Source: Lineolata rhizophorae
Taxonomy: Eukaryota > Ascomycota > Dothideomycetes > Lineolatales > Lineolataceae
DNA length: 64,000 bases
Reading direction: 5' to 3'
Assembly: GCA_010093515.1 (NCBI GenBank)
Contig: MU001690.1
Coordinates: 62,001-126,000, forward strand
The translations under genes were made by a program, and so were the position numbers. Positions 1 to 12,332 of this stretch are shown in pieces. Below the pieces are notes generated by a model. That model saw only the letters and a list, made by a program, of their open reading frames with translations, ran no database searches and was not told the origin of the DNA. Numbering within the stretch: position 1 is the first letter of the stretch; each line of letters starts with the position of its first letter.

Positions 1-495
1 TACTTATTATATGGCCTTACCTTCAAACTTGTACACGCAATATGGAACGTAAAATCCGGAACATTGCCTCAGGGAAGCTTAAGCTCTGGTGCTTCTCCGA
101 GAGACGCAAAGTCTCCTGCGGGTGTAGCTGCCAAGTAATTCATACCAGAGGCTCTACATGCTATCAAGGCTTTACGTAAGGCTCTTGATTACTTCTTGTA
201 AGTTCACGACGCCATTATCACTCTCGAATTGGTCTTGTGATGTTGGGGAGGCGCCAGAGAGGAGCCAGCCAGTCAGGTGCAAGGGTCCCGCCGAGCGCGT
301 GCTGCTATTGGCCCAAGCTCGTAAGCGAAAGCTTGACTTTCCATACGGAGTACCAGAAGGGCTCCTGCTCGCAGTCGCGTCCATCCCACATGCACGGCCG
401 CGCCTTCGTTTCTCTGCACGCGGCCACAATATCACGGCTCTCTTTGCCGCACCGCTTGTCCTCCCCAATTCTCCGTAACCCTCACGTCGCCCCCA
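1..495. other. Upstream region of CHS5, no gene seen
   Basis: Short open frames on both strands overlap each other and match nothing I recognise. The stretch is probably the promoter and 5' leader of CHS5. It carries one copy of the nonamer TACGGAGTA at 344-352, a motif that recurs in other gene-free stretches of this window. Confidence 0.5.
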
Positions 496-1911
496 ATGCT
501 GATATCATTGACCGTCGGCAAGGTCGACGCCGGCGTGGCCGTGCTTCTGACCGAAGATAAGCGCCTGGTAACACCTGACAACCACCCCTCCCATTCAGAG
601 CGCCACGAGAGCGGATCTGCGATTCTAACGTCTACGCCGCGTAAGATCGAGTTTCCCTCCATCTTGCTCCCCACAGACATATCGTGCGGCAGTATCGTCG
701 ACATCAATGTCTCGCGCAACTACGCCGCCGAGAACAGCGCCGAGACGGCATTCGCCAACCTGCAGCGGACCATCCTGCACACCTTCGGCCTGCATACGCC
801 CAAGCCGCCGGTGCTGCGCTGCCGCAACGCGACGCAGACGTCGGTCGTGCTCGAGTGGGACCCGATCGACCTGGCGACGGCGGAGCTGCGTTCGCTGATC
901 CTGTACCGCAACGGCTCCAAGGCGGGCGCGATCCCAAAGCCGCTCGAGATGCAGAGCACCAAGATCTCCGGCCTGGCCGTCGACACCGAGTACGTGTTCC
1001 ACCTGGTGCTGCGTACATCGGCCGGCACCTTCTCGAGCGAGCGCCTGCACGTGCGCACCCACAAGATGACGGAGCTGTCGGGCATCACTATCACGCCGGG
1101 CGTCATGCCGGCGGCGCTGCGCGAGTCGCTGCAGAAGACGGCCGAGCGCATCGGCGCCAAGGTCATCGATGCGGTCCGCATCGACACGACGCACTTCGTC
1201 TGCACCGAGGGCCGCGGCCAGGCCTGGGAGCGCGCCGTCGAGATGAACGTCCCCGTCGTCGTGCCAGACTGGGTCAAGGGCTGCGAGCGCGAGGGCCGCA
1301 TCGTCGGCGTCCGCGGCTACTACCTCAACGCGGACCCACGCCTGCGCCAGGTCGGCGCCGGCCACCAGCCGCAGCAACAACAGCATCCTCAACAGCAGCA
1401 TCAACAGCAACGCCAACAGCCTCCGACCCCCAAGACCGAAGTCACGCCGCCGACGCCAGAGCGTCCGACGCGAGACTCGCTGGCTGCGAACGGCGCCGAG
1501 GCCCACCGGGCATCCCAGTCAAGCGAGGCTAGCAAACCGCCTCCCACGCCGCCCGCCAAATTCAGCCCGGACGTGGCGGCTCCGGCACACGGCTCGACAA
1601 GCGAAGGCGAGGAGCAGAGCAGCGAGGACGGCGGGGAGGGCGCGCCGCCGGAGCCCAAGTCCGCAGCCGAAGACGAGCCGAAGGTGCGGCGCCAGGATGT
1701 CGAGCCCCAGGCCGTGGGCGATGCCGAGAGCAGCGGGGAGGAGACGGAAGGGGAAGGTGGTGCCGTGGGCGGCGGCGGCGCTGGGGGCGGCGGGGCGGAA
1801 GCCGGCGCCCAGGGCGGAGGGGGACCGGCGCTACCGACTCGCCAGGCGGACGGCGGAATGGGCGGGACCAGGACCCCGGACTCGGGTGACTTCCACGAGG
1901 TGGCTTTGTAG
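496..1911 (+). CDS. CHS5: Chitin biosynthesis protein CHS5 (exomer scaffold)
   Basis: Exons are 496-567 and 646-1911, giving 445 aa. Chs5 is the scaffold of the exomer, which carries chitin synthase and other cargo from the trans-Golgi to the plasma membrane. The N-terminus (SLTVGKVDAGVAVLL, then KRLIEFPSILLP across the splice) is the hallmark dimerisation segment. A fibronectin type III domain follows at about 72-161 and a BRCT domain at about 165-250 (ending VPDWVKGCEREGRI). The rest is low complexity: a Gln-rich stretch, then Pro, Glu and Gly-rich sequence. The 78-nt intron has a CTAAC branch point at 624-628. It is a multiple of three and has no stop, so unspliced RNA would still be translatable with 26 extra residues, but only the spliced form restores the family sequence. 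The C-terminal tail is poorly conserved, so its end rests on the open frame alone. Confidence 0.93.
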   Translation: MLISLTVGKVDAGVAVLLTEDKRLVTPDNHPSHSERHESGSAILTSTPRKIEFPSILLPTDISCGSIVDINVSRNYAAENSAETAFANLQRTILHTFGLHTPKPPVLRCRNATQTSVVLEWDPIDLATAELRSLILYRNGSKAGAIPKPLEMQSTKISGLAVDTEYVFHLVLRTSAGTFSSERLHVRTHKMTELSGITITPGVMPAALRESLQKTAERIGAKVIDAVRIDTTHFVCTEGRGQAWERAVEMNVPVVVPDWVKGCEREGRIVGVRGYYLNADPRLRQVGAGHQPQQQQHPQQQHQQQRQQPPTPKTEVTPPTPERPTRDSLAANGAEAHRASQSSEASKPPPTPPAKFSPDVAAPAHGSTSEGEEQSSEDGGEGAPPEPKSAAEDEPKVRRQDVEPQAVGDAESSGEETEGEGGAVGGGGAGGGGAEAGAQGGGGPALPTRQADGGMGGTRTPDSGDFHEVAL

Positions 1912-2447
1912 AACGGCGTTTGGCGTGCTGCGTACGTGATTGGCCGCTACGGCTGTCACGCTTTGCCTTGCTACGTACCCTACGTACCTACCTTCCTCTC
2001 GAGGCTCTTTCCTTGTGTTATTTGTACTATCCAGCGCGGCGCAACAAGAAGGAAGGTCAATGATGCAAGGCAGGAGACGGTGTTTCCTTCCAGGGTGTTT
2101 TCCCTACTGATTGATATCTTCCATGCATGCGGCGATGGGGAGCAGGCGAGTTTGGGTCGGTTACTCTGCGCGCGCGCGTGCTCACTGATCGGATAGAATC
2201 ACAAGTTGTGTCTTCAGAAAACCGTCACTACTACCTTTACAATGTTGCGTGTGCAAAACGTCCTAGGCTAGAGTCCCTAATCACGTGTAGCTAAGGACGA
2301 CCACTCAACATCATATGTCCACTTTCTAAAAGAACTAAATTAGTCGAGAACAGAATCTTATCTCGACTTCATTACTTTGTCATATACTTGACATTTCATA
2401 CGAACAAGAAAAGAGAAATTCAAGGGAAACCAAAAAAAAAAAAAAAT
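1912..2447. other. Convergent intergenic region between CHS5 and the cupin gene
   Basis: These 536 bases should hold the 3' ends of two convergent transcripts. A homopolymer A run at about 2432-2446 directly follows the cupin stop codon (on the - strand a T run). Several TACGTA and ACCTACC motifs lie near 1970-1995. No gene seen. Confidence 0.5.
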
Positions 2448-2953
2448 CTACGCAGCGCCCTCCTTCCTCTGGCCGCAGTAGAAGGCCAGGCCGAAGTCGT
2501 CGGTGGTGAAGGTGATCTTGGCGCCCTTGGGGAAGTAGAAGACGTCCCCCGCGACGGCGTGCACCTTGTTGCCGGCCTCGTCCGAGATGTCGAAGCTGCC
2601 GTCGACGATGATCTTCATCTCGTGGTAGGTGTAGGTGTAGACGAGCGGGGTGCCCTTCTCGAGGCGGTAGAAGCCGGACGAGATGGGCGAGGTCGGGTCG
2701 TTCTTCTCGCTACAGGGCAAGGAAGGGAGGGGAGCGGAGGGTTAGAAAGGTAGGTCGGGCGCCCGGGGCTGGGCTGGCGAGGAACTGCTGCTTACCTGCT
2801 CGCGATGTCGCCGAGGTAGGCGTTCTCGTTGGCGATCAACGGCGGCCTGAAGGTGGACTGGGCCTTGCTGAAGAAGGTGAAGGGGATGGGCTCGGACATT
2901 TTCTTCTCTGATGAACCGGTGGCGGCCTTGACTTTGCTGAGGAAGCCGCCCAT
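2448..2953 (-). CDS. EutQ-like cupin domain protein
   Basis: Exons on the - strand are 2953-2796 and 2709-2448, encoding 139 aa. The protein is a single-domain RmlC-type cupin resembling ethanolamine-utilisation protein EutQ and DUF861 proteins. The core runs from SGFYRLEKGTPLVYTYTYHEM through GSFDISDEAG, HAVAGDVFYFPKGAKI and TTDDFGLAFYCGQ, the usual two cupin motifs in a small beta barrel. The intron splices AG to C, restoring DIASSEKNDPTSPI. A second Met (codon 19) is a possible alternative start. No ethanolamine-utilisation genes sit nearby, so the family name should not be read as a pathway. The substrate is unknown. It converges with CHS5. Confidence 0.82.
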
Positions 2954-5900
2954 GTTTTAACTGATTAGTCTTTATGGTTCGAATTGCGGATTATATGAAT
3001 GTTCTGGGCGCGCGGCACGTTTTCAATTCGAGTGGCTAGGAAAGGATGGTGGGAGGCTTTGAGTCCTCCACTAACCTTCTATTTATATTTGATGAGGCCA
3101 GTGATATCTCAACAGCTGGAAGCCCCTCTCAAGTACGTGTGCTTGTGATAATGCAGACTTCTGCAGGATCAATGGCACAAAAGCAGTAAACAGAGATGCA
3201 GGTCGAGCTAGGGTATGCAGCGACAACAAAAGGACTTCAGGAACAGGAAAAATTTAGAGAGGAGACCTGGACACAGGCTACTGCAGCTGCTCTCGGAAGT
3301 GTGGGCAGATGAGTATATGTGTGTGTGTGTATGGAGTAAACAAGAGCAAAGGACCAACCAACATCTCGAACCCCAAGCCAGCAGATCTAGCTTTTTTATA
3401 CCTATGCAGCAAAGTGATTTACCCCCGCAACTATCGGAACATGTGCTTTGTAAAACTTGCTCGTGCCATGGGCAAAAGTAGAAAAGGAAAAACTTTGTGG
3501 AAAAGCAGTCCCGTGTTTGGGCTGACGGAGGAGAAACATGTATCCCCCATTGTCTCGGTCAATGACATTAAGGCATTATGCATTCGAATGGGGGAGCATT
3601 TGCCATAGCAGGCCAAAGGACGGGGCGAGCGTCGGGGCAACAAACACTATCTAAACGCCCGACTGCGAGCTACCAGTATCAATGGCCAATGCCCGCCCCG
3701 CCCCGCCATGCCCCGCACTCTGACCGCGTATCGATAGGCACATCTCGGCCGAAATGAGTGACGAAGGTTGAGCGAGTCTGGGCCTGCGCAAGCGGGTTGA
3801 GGGGCGTCAAGACAAGGAGTCCGAGGATCAGTTTGCTGAAAGCAGCAAACTGGACAATTCCGGCCCTCGGGACCCACCCTCTTCCTCTCTCCGGCTACTT
3901 TGTAACCAACCAGCAGAGTACGGGCCGGACTGCCAGTAGTTCCTTTTTCGTCTAACAGAACAGGTCTTAGCCTTTACTCACTCACTCGCTGAGAAATGGT
4001 GCCCAAAAAGGCAAACGAGCTCGGTTGAGCTCTATACTACGTATCTACACTACTACGACATCGTTAATTCAGTCCCGCCTAGAAGAGCCCCTTTCCGGGC
4101 GACCCGTGAGGCCGGATCCCGTCAACGGCGGCCGACAGCTACATACGGCTGGCCGGGAATATGAGGACGGGAGAGCTACTTGCTTTTCCGGTTGAGCTGC
4201 TGGCTCCGGCCCAAGAGACGTGAATCAAGCACTAGCGAGATGCCCGCCCATGGGCGGCGCCGCCAGCCGGAGTCGGACTCCGGGCTTGGGACAGCAGGGG
4301 TGGGCGACGCAGGACCGCCAGACGTCGTGCCAAAGCCCGCCAAGGCCCAAGCGGCGCCGCCGGGAAACCGCATCCCTTTCGGGAAAGGCATCCCTCGACG
4401 CGTCGTTTCCCCCGCAAACGTGCCGAGGCCCCCGTCCCGCGAGCCCGCCTCCGGTCCGGATCTGCCCCTCCTCGCCGCCTTCGCACGTGCGCACTAGAGC
4501 CCCCGGCGCAGCCCCGGTGGAGCCATTCCCAAATCCCATCCAGCCAACGGCTCCGTCTCGCGATCCAACCACCGCACGTGCAAAACCCCAAAGCGTCCAA
4601 AACGTCCGCTCGCTCTCGTCCCAGCCCCTACCTCCCGCTTTATTCCCTATACCCCCCCATCGAACCTTCCAAACCCCCCTCTCCTTCCCCCTTCGGCCCG
4701 CAACGCTCTCCTAGCCCGGCCCTCTCCGTCCCTGCCCTGCCTCTATTCCCGCCCGCGAGCCCCTTGCCCAGCCCCAACGGGTCCGGACATCCCGACCCAG
4801 CCGCGGCGCGCGTTCTTCGATCGGGCGCGAGTTCACGGAGAGTGCCCGGATATACCATGGGAAACGCGAGGGGGCTCTGTGCTAGATGCCGGAGCCGGCT
4901 CGCGTGCGCGTTTGCAGCATGGCGGCATAGCGGGAATGACGGCCCCTGGCCCCAGTAGCAGCAGCAGCAGCAGTAACTGGAGGGACTGGGACCCGCCTCG
5001 CGCACTAGGCTGGACCAGGGACATGGATAGGAATATTTAGCCTTTAACGAGCGCAGCGCGAGGCAGCTGGGCAGGTAGGTACTCAAGCAGACGCACGCCG
5101 GAGTTGCTGCTTCTAAAAGGGCGCGCGGACGTCATTGTGCAGTTTCGGCGTGCCCGCGATGCGGGTAGGCTCGTAGGTAGTGGGCTGAGCGTGGTGAGAG
5201 ACTGAGAGTGAGAGAGAGAGTGTGTGTGAGAGAGTCAAAAGAGCCGTCAAATCACATGGAGCCTCGAGGTGCTGCGTAGTGGGTTCGCCGCATCCACTTC
5301 CGGGACGGCGCCGCGCACCCGTTTCCAAGCGCTGGCTGGGTTGGATTTTGATTGACGGAACTGCAAGTAATAGCTAGCCGCCCGGAGCGGCGCACCTATG
5401 TAGGCAGTGCTAAGGCGAAAAGTTGATCACAGAAAACTTGCCGCCTGCGGGAGACGTGACGTTGGAAGGGGAGGCCATCCTCCTCACCTCACTGGCGAAG
5501 CCTCTTTTATTATTAGATCCTTTCTCATAATCCTCTCCGGCACTCGTGACTGATCTTCCTTCCTGACTGGACGCTGCCTCCGTTTCGCACGTTGCCCTGG
5601 TACGCTTGCATAACCCTACGCAGTAGTTAGCCCCGAAGCAGGGCTGTCGACGTAAGGCATTTGCCGCTGGGATCAATTGATAATGCCAAGACACGGAGGG
5701 ATGGTGCTGCATGTGCCGAGGACTACCTCCCGTCACAGGTAGAGGAAAAGCCATACATATTTAAGTATGTACTTCAGCCGCCTGGCTAAAAAACTACCAA
5801 GGAAAAGGATCCCAATTTGCCTTCCAAGCATACTCCAGCATAAAAAGCCCCGTCACTTATTGCCGGCTCCCATCCCGTTTGCCTATTCCATCGCGAAGCC

Positions 5901-6416
5901 CAAAAGCCATAAAGCAGCCCCGTTTGTCCAACCACCAAAAAAGTTCGCCAAATTTCCAATTTCCCAGAAAACGACAGCCAAAACTATCATTAGCATCATA
6001 AAGTTCCCATATCTAACCAATCCCGAAAGAGCAGAAAACGACGGAAGAGACAGAACGCTACTATCCTTTCCTAAAACATACCCGTCTGAAGTCGCCATAC
6101 TCCCCACCGGAAAACGAATCCGAAGCCCACACCAACGGCAAACAAAGCCTTCTGTTCTCCAGTAAGGACAGTGCCATCACTGGCCCCAGCAGAGACGAAA
6201 AAAGGGGAAAGAAAAACGAAAAAGCATCGAGCGAATAAACCGAGTACACCAGCGCTTCCACGACAACAGGAAGCCGAGACTAAATGAGGAAAAGATCCAA
6301 TGGCACCTAGGTGAACACCTAATAATCTAAAACCATAAGGGGACACATATTAATATCGATAAAGACAGGAAACAACACGGCCGAACGAGAAAAAGGCTAG
6401 GTGTACAGTCGAAAAA
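2954..6416. other. 3.4 kb gene-free GC-rich stretch
   Basis: No open frame here shows a recognisable domain or a spliced extension. Frames at about 4180-4960 are proline- and arginine-rich products of biased base composition. Low-complexity patches include a CAG run near 4957-4975 and a GA/GT-rich patch at 5200-5235. The part next to 6416 is presumably the 3' untranslated region of the transcription factor gene. Two short hydrophobic frames on the - strand (5883-6107 and 6071-6346) lack homologues I know and are probably fortuitous. Confidence 0.45.
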
Positions 6417-6677
6417 TCATCCGAGAAGGACTAAAACGTCATTATCGTCAGTCATTGCGTTCTTGTCGTCAAGTTACCGTTTCATCGTCGGGGGGTGTGA
6501 GACATACCTTCCCAGCGCCAGTCCTTCATGACGCCGAGCCAGTGTAGGCTACCCCGGACCGTGAACTCATGGTCTACGACGCCCGTCATTGCGTCCGTCG
6601 ACACCTTCCTCTCGCGCACCTTGGCCGCCATGGGCAGATCGAACGGGCTCGTCACGACGCGGCGCTTCTCGCACGAG

Positions 6678-6718
<41 letters not shown>

Positions 6719-9171
6719 CCACCCGCCGACCGGGTTGCTCCCCTCGGCAAACTGGTAGCCGTAGCCATCGTCGTAGCCGTCGTAGCTATCGTAGGCGCGC
6801 TTGAGCGGGTTCGCCGGCTTGCTCAGCTGCTCGTACTGGTCGCGGCGCTTCCAGACCTCGGTCACGACGTCGTACGCGCGGTCGATGACGCCGATGTGCA
6901 TCCGCTGCGCCATGGAGTTCCATCGGCTGCGAACCCACTGCCGGTCTTCATCGCTGACCGCCTCGCAGCCGGCAGCCGTCAGGGGATAAATTTGCACGAT
7001 GACGGTGCGAGAACTGAGCGGGACCGTTGCCAAGAAGAGGAGGACCTTCTTGGCAAGCTCGGCGGAAGACGGGGAGGGGACCTCGGGTACCGCTTGATGC
7101 AAGTACAAGAGCGTGGCGTAGCGGTACGCTTCCGCTGTCTGAAGGCTGTGCTGGACGTGCGACGTGGGATCCTCGGGCTGTTCGAAAGAGACCAACGACG
7201 GGGGAGTCCAATCCTCCAACCTCGTCTTCAGATCGAGGGCTTCCGTCACGATCTGGAGGCTATTGGTCGTGCTGTTCCGGACCCTTCGGACGAGATTCGC
7301 CACACGCCCAATGAGCGGAAAGAGGGTGCTCGCGCATCCCATCAACGGGTCGATCACGCTATTGGACTGGAGTCCACCATCAAACATGGTATAGACGGCG
7401 TCAAAATCGGTCGAGTCGTCGGCATCCACGGAGGTCAATCGGGCGATCACATCCATATACACCCACGTGTTGGCCAGAAACTTGAGCCGGACCAGCTCCT
7501 CGCCAGAAAGACCGGTCTGCCGATGCTTCGTGAGAGCTTGGTTAACCAAGATCTTAGCTCCCTTGATGTGGTCAATTCCAGTCGAGGTATGCAAATCCCA
7601 CGATTCTGAAAACGCAAGTACCAAAGTTGTTGCGATGGCCGTATCGAACCGCATGTCACGAATACCTTGAGCAAGAGATTGGATGCTTCTCCGCATATTT
7701 TCAATCCCATGAACCCGGTGGGAAGGATCCTTCAAAGCTGTGTGAAAAGCAGTCATGGAAGCAATGGCGTGGTACAATGCCGGCGAGTCCCTGGCAAGGG
7801 GCCATACCAGAGTCCTCCACGGGTTTTCAGTCGGGCCGTCTTTGATCGACAGGATCCCACACGTCTGTCTGTCAAATCGCAGTGTCAACATCTCCGGACT
7901 CCCAGCAGGGAAGTCCGGTTCCCTGAGGATCGACCAAATGTCCTGTTGCTTCGACGTTACAACCGAGCGATCCGACGAACTGGAGGTTGAGCTGGACGGC
8001 GACGGCGACGGGAGCCGCATGACCCACTGCTCGGCAGCCTCGGAAGGCTCGAACTTGCGAGCTACTTCCTCGACATCCTCATCCTCGTCCATCGCCTCGT
8101 GATGCGCGAACGCTGACGCCGGGTGATACATGACGTCGGGGAACTGGGACCGCCACTGATGATACTCCGGAGAAGGGGCAGCATTGAGGTCGGTGCCGGG
8201 AAGGACCAGGTCCGCGAGCCGAGGCGAGTGACCCGATAGACTCGATGGAGCGGTCTCGGTCGATGGTCTCGTATCGAAGTCAAAAGGGCTGTTTGAGCTT
8301 GGGCCAGAACTGGCTTCGAACGGATCTGAGGTGGGAGCGGAATGCGGCGGGGCGAGGAAAGAGGTAGAGTCAGCGCCATAAATGTTGGGTGGGCCAGGCA
8401 TTGGAGGTTCCATGGGCGAGCGATGGGGTACGTTCATGGACTCGTGAGTCCGGTCGGCGAAGGATGGAATCATCGCCGGGACACCGCTGTCCACAGGGGT
8501 GCTTGCGGACTCATCCGACGGCGTGGGGCTGGTCTGCTTCCTGAACGCGGGGGCCGACGTCGGTGGAGAAGAGGCTGAGCGTGTACGTGTCAATAGATGT
8601 GGACGTGACGACTGAAAACGGAGAATTGCGTTTCGAACCTTTCTTTAGCTTTGCCGGTACGGCCTTGGTCGTGAAGCTGGCCTCTTCGAATGGCCGCCAT
8701 TTGAAGTCTTTCTTGTAGCCGCCGCAGACCACGCTGCGGCGGGCGCACTGCTGGCACGTCGGCTTTGTCTCGTCGCATTTGAGTCTCTTCGCCTTGCAAG
8801 TGACACAGCCTGCAGAAGTTGCGCCGTCGGTCAGCAAATGGGAGCCGATTCGATCCGATTCATTCATCGCAACGTCATTTGCGTGCCGCCGTTGGGCGGA
8901 GCGGGGCAGTCCGAAGACAGCCGTCCGGCATGACGCGTGCACCTCTGCAGGCGCGCGATAAGGCGACGGAGGGGAATGAAGACGTACCATTGCGACTTTT
9001 GGATTGCTTGCGCTTCGTGACGCCTTCCGGCTTGGGCGCATCGGCCTGGCCGGCCTTTTGGGGCGGCGCCGGCCGCTTGGGGATGCCGGCCTGGCGTTGA
9101 GCGTCGGCGGAGTCCAGCGGGCCGCTAGTGAGGAAGACGGACGGCGACGGGATGGTGATTGTCTCCGCCAT
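6417..9171 (-). CDS. Zn2Cys6 fungal-specific transcription factor
   Basis: Four exons on the - strand, 9171-8988, 8809-8639, 8574-6508 and 6430-6417, encode 811 aa. A binuclear zinc cluster with Cys63, 66, 73, 80, 83 and 90 (spacing 2-6-5-2-6) is split by intron 1 just before Cys63 and is followed by a basic segment. The long third exon carries the all-helical fungal-specific transcription factor 2 region (for example TLRFDRQTCGILSI and NPWRTLVWPLARDSPALYHA), a layout shared with ARCA/acriflavine-control-like regulators. The last exon is only 14 nt: a GTATGT donor at 6507 joins an acceptor at 6431 so the protein ends DWRWEVLLG, the family's usual end. Reading through would give a different tail. 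A tract of 13 CCG units (6679-6717) encodes polyglycine. It should act in the nucleus; target genes are unknown. Confidence 0.9.
6679..6717. repeat. (CCG)13 trinucleotide microsatellite in coding DNA
   Basis: The run of CCG on the + strand is GGC on the coding strand and encodes a polyglycine tract between the regulatory region and the conserved C-terminus of the Zn2Cys6 factor. It is prone to length change in frame. Confidence 0.95.
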
Positions 9172-12100
9172 GGGCGAGAGGGGAAGGCTCTGGGATCGGG
9201 GCGCGGCGCGTCGAGGGCGAGCTGGAGGGGCACACGACGGGCGCGGAGGGGGCGGCGCAGGGACGGGCTTTAGTACGTCGCGGGCGTGGTGAGCAGCGGC
9301 GATGGGTACCTCGCTATAAGTGGCAGAGGCGCGGGAAGGTGGTGGTCGGGCTCGGGCGGTGCTGGGGGTGCGATTGCGCATCTTCGCCGCCGCGGGGCGG
9401 GGCGGGCGCTAACAGGCACCGCGCCCAAGCGACCCCGAGCAAGCAGCGCACGGCTCGACCTCCACTCCGCAAAGCCGCCGCGCCGGCGACCTGCCTAAGA
9501 GGTACAACCTCACGGCGCCCGCGGCTTCGCAGCGCGCAGGGCTTGCCGGCCGCGCGCCGCCGGCCGCCGGGCCATTGGCCCGCGCGGCGTTTCGTATCCG
9601 CCCGGCTGTCGGGGAGCCCGTTGCCCGCCAAGCCAGCTGAAGCCCGCGCCGGCCACCCTGGCCTTCGTCTTCCCCAGACTCCTCTGGCCCGGCTGCGCTC
9701 CCGGCCTTCTACGTAGGTAAGACGCCCTGCGCTGACTTAGCTCGCGTGCGACGCCGTCGAGAGGCGCCTAACTCGGGCCTGCTGCCAGCGCCCAAAGGCC
9801 CCCGGCTTCTAGAAGCCTGCCGGAAGAGCGTCAGCCTTCGAACCCACGGCGTGTGCCGGACCGTCCAGCTTCGCCGACGACGCCTGCGTCATCCCCACGC
9901 CGGAGGGCATCCCGAACCGACGGTGGGCAGAACCCCCACGAGCCTGACTCGATCCTGGCGAGGCCGTGGGTGGGGGAGGTTTTGCGCTGGGGGAACGGCC
10001 GTTCGCAGGTATGTACATACATACTCCGTATGTACATATCAGCCCAGTTCCCAGTCCCCAGGACTTCCCCCATCCAACGCCCCGTTGATAGCTTTAATTA
10101 CGCCTATCCCGCCGCGCCGTCGATCAGCACGGTTTCCAAAAAGCACCGCCGGCCGCCGTGAAAATGCCTCCTCTCCAAACGAGCGACTACACCTCCAGGC
10201 TAGGTACGTGCTAGGAAGCAGGTAGCACTAGCTCAGCATGCTCAGACGACTTGGCGGCTGGCCTGCCGCCTTTGCGCCGTTTCTTCAAACGGCTTGAACC
10301 AACGGCCCAAAACAAACGTACGGCACACCATTTCCGCATTGGTCGCGGGGCGAGGACGGCTGCGAGCTGCGACCCCGGCGTGCAACGCAAGCTTGCATCT
10401 GAGACGCCACAAGCCGAATCCTTCTCAAGGACGGAAAAGCACCGGCGCAACCGCCCGGAGCCACGCTTGTACAATGGAAACTTTTCCACCACCGGCCCCT
10501 TGCGCACACATGCACACACGCTCCTTGGTGCGGCCGACAATAGGCAAGCATCGCACGTTAATTTTTCCGCGCAGGCACCGCTCCCACTCCCAGCCACAAC
10601 TACACACTACGTACACCGCAGATCTCTTATCTTTCTTGAGCAGGTCGCACTCTTGAAATCCCACGGCCTGAAACCTGGCAAGCGGTCGCACGAAGGGATC
10701 TACCGGCCCGCACGGAGAAATGCAACAAAGCAAACAATTTTGATTGCGGGGAGATGCGCCGCCGCCGCGACCCTCAGGGCACGTGTTTGGGGCTGCAAAT
10801 CGCACACCCACACCTGCCGGCCGGCGCTATTTCGGGGTCACCGCTCATCAGCCACAACGTCTGCGCTTTCCCGTCAAAGCCCGCCGGCCTTTCAATTACA
10901 TGTACGTGCCTTGACCGTCCGGCCTCAGTACGTAGTAAGCGGCGCTTCCTGGTACGAAGGGGCCCCATGCCGGGGTCCAGCGCAAGATGAGACGCCAGGA
11001 TGCTCAGCACGCTATTCCTTCGCTGGCTCGTGAGCCTCAAATGCGCCCATGTTCCAGCAAATTGTCGTCGCGGCGGCATGGGATTTTGCGTGAGACCGCG
11101 AGCAAGCGATTCCTGTGACTGGCCCGTCGAAATCGGGTTGCGTAGGCAGACGCGCTTGGCGCAGGTCGCAGGCACACCGCAGGTCGGGCATACTAACCGA
11201 TGGATGTCTGATAAGTCGCCCAAGCGATTCTGCGCCGTGCCGTCCAATGATGAGTGCCCCTCCAATTGTATGTAAGCCCTCGGGTCTTCAACCGCCTGAG
11301 TCTTACCAAGTCATCGCGATATCGGGGCCAAATTTTCGCCCAGTCGACCGTTCACTGTAATGACGACAGGCCACGAGGGCGCCGCAACAGGCATGTACAT
11401 AGCATCCGTGCCAGCTTCTACCACTAGTCAATTAGAAGCCGCCGCCACCGCGTCAGTCGTCTAAGAATAGGACGAACCTTCGATGGAACTTCGCGAAGCG
11501 AACCTTCAGCCAGCCTCGCGAGCTAGAACCCGTGATCAAACTAGTACGTAGCTTACCCCGGCCCCATGATTGATTGACTTTTCTGTTGAAGATCACATCA
11601 TCACCCTGATTACTAGCGGCAGACAACCCAGCATACCTAACTACATATACACAGGCATCAGTGAAGGACAAGGAAAGGCGGGAGTTACATTCCGTGGCAT
11701 TCTGTTTGGTAATAGTCGAGCCCGCTGAAAATCAGTTCAGAAAATTCTCGTTTCTTACTCCTCCTGGCAGCAGGGCACTGAATTGGCAAACCCCTAAGAG
11801 CAATTTCGGCATTGCAACCCCAGTTCCCTTCGCTTTGACGAAGGCTACTAGTCGGCTAAATCTTCAGCAGAATCAGCATACGACTGCGACCACGGAGTAG
11901 GTACCACGCGAATTCAAGTGAACTACGCAGTGCTACGTAGTATGGGACTAGGAATGCACCATCTACCTATGTAGAATAGTATGAAACTTGCCATAACTAC
12001 TTACCATACCAAGTATAGCCGTTCCCCGACGTCCCACTGTCCCGGGCGCCTGGGAAAGGCGTATGTAGAGGGGTAGAGCCGCCCGAGTCTTCGACGTTGG

Positions 12101-12332
12101 CAAGTGCACCCGAGTGTTTGCCGCATTTGCATAGTCGGTACAGCACGCGTCCGGCATACCGTACTACCGTACGCGCAGCTTCGCTGTTGCCTGGAGTGCC
12201 TAGTGCTTCGCAATGCCTCTCATTCAAAATACGGGCTGCCACGTAAACCTTTCTTCATTAAAACCTTCTTCCTTTCAGCAGGAGGAACGAAAAGCGTCCA
12301 CACCTCCGTAAATTCAAGAAGCCCAATTCAAG
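9172..12332. other. 3.2 kb gene-free stretch upstream of the transcription factor and UCH gene
   Basis: The first part is very GC-rich and probably contains the promoter and leader of the - strand transcription factor. Frames up to 260 codons (10251-11033) look like composition artefacts: no domain, no spliced continuation, and competing frames on both strands. A small palindrome of TATGTACAT units lies at about 10010-10040 and contains the nonamer TACTCCGTA at 10022-10030. Confidence 0.45.

Noticed and set aside
6569-7609. 346-codon open frame on the + strand
   Set aside because: It is antisense to the Zn2Cys6 factor; its product is composition-driven and unrelated to any family I know.
10251-11033. 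260-codon open frame on the + strand
   Set aside because: It is rich in Arg, Ala and His from GC-rich DNA, lacks domains or splice continuation, and competes with frames on both strands.
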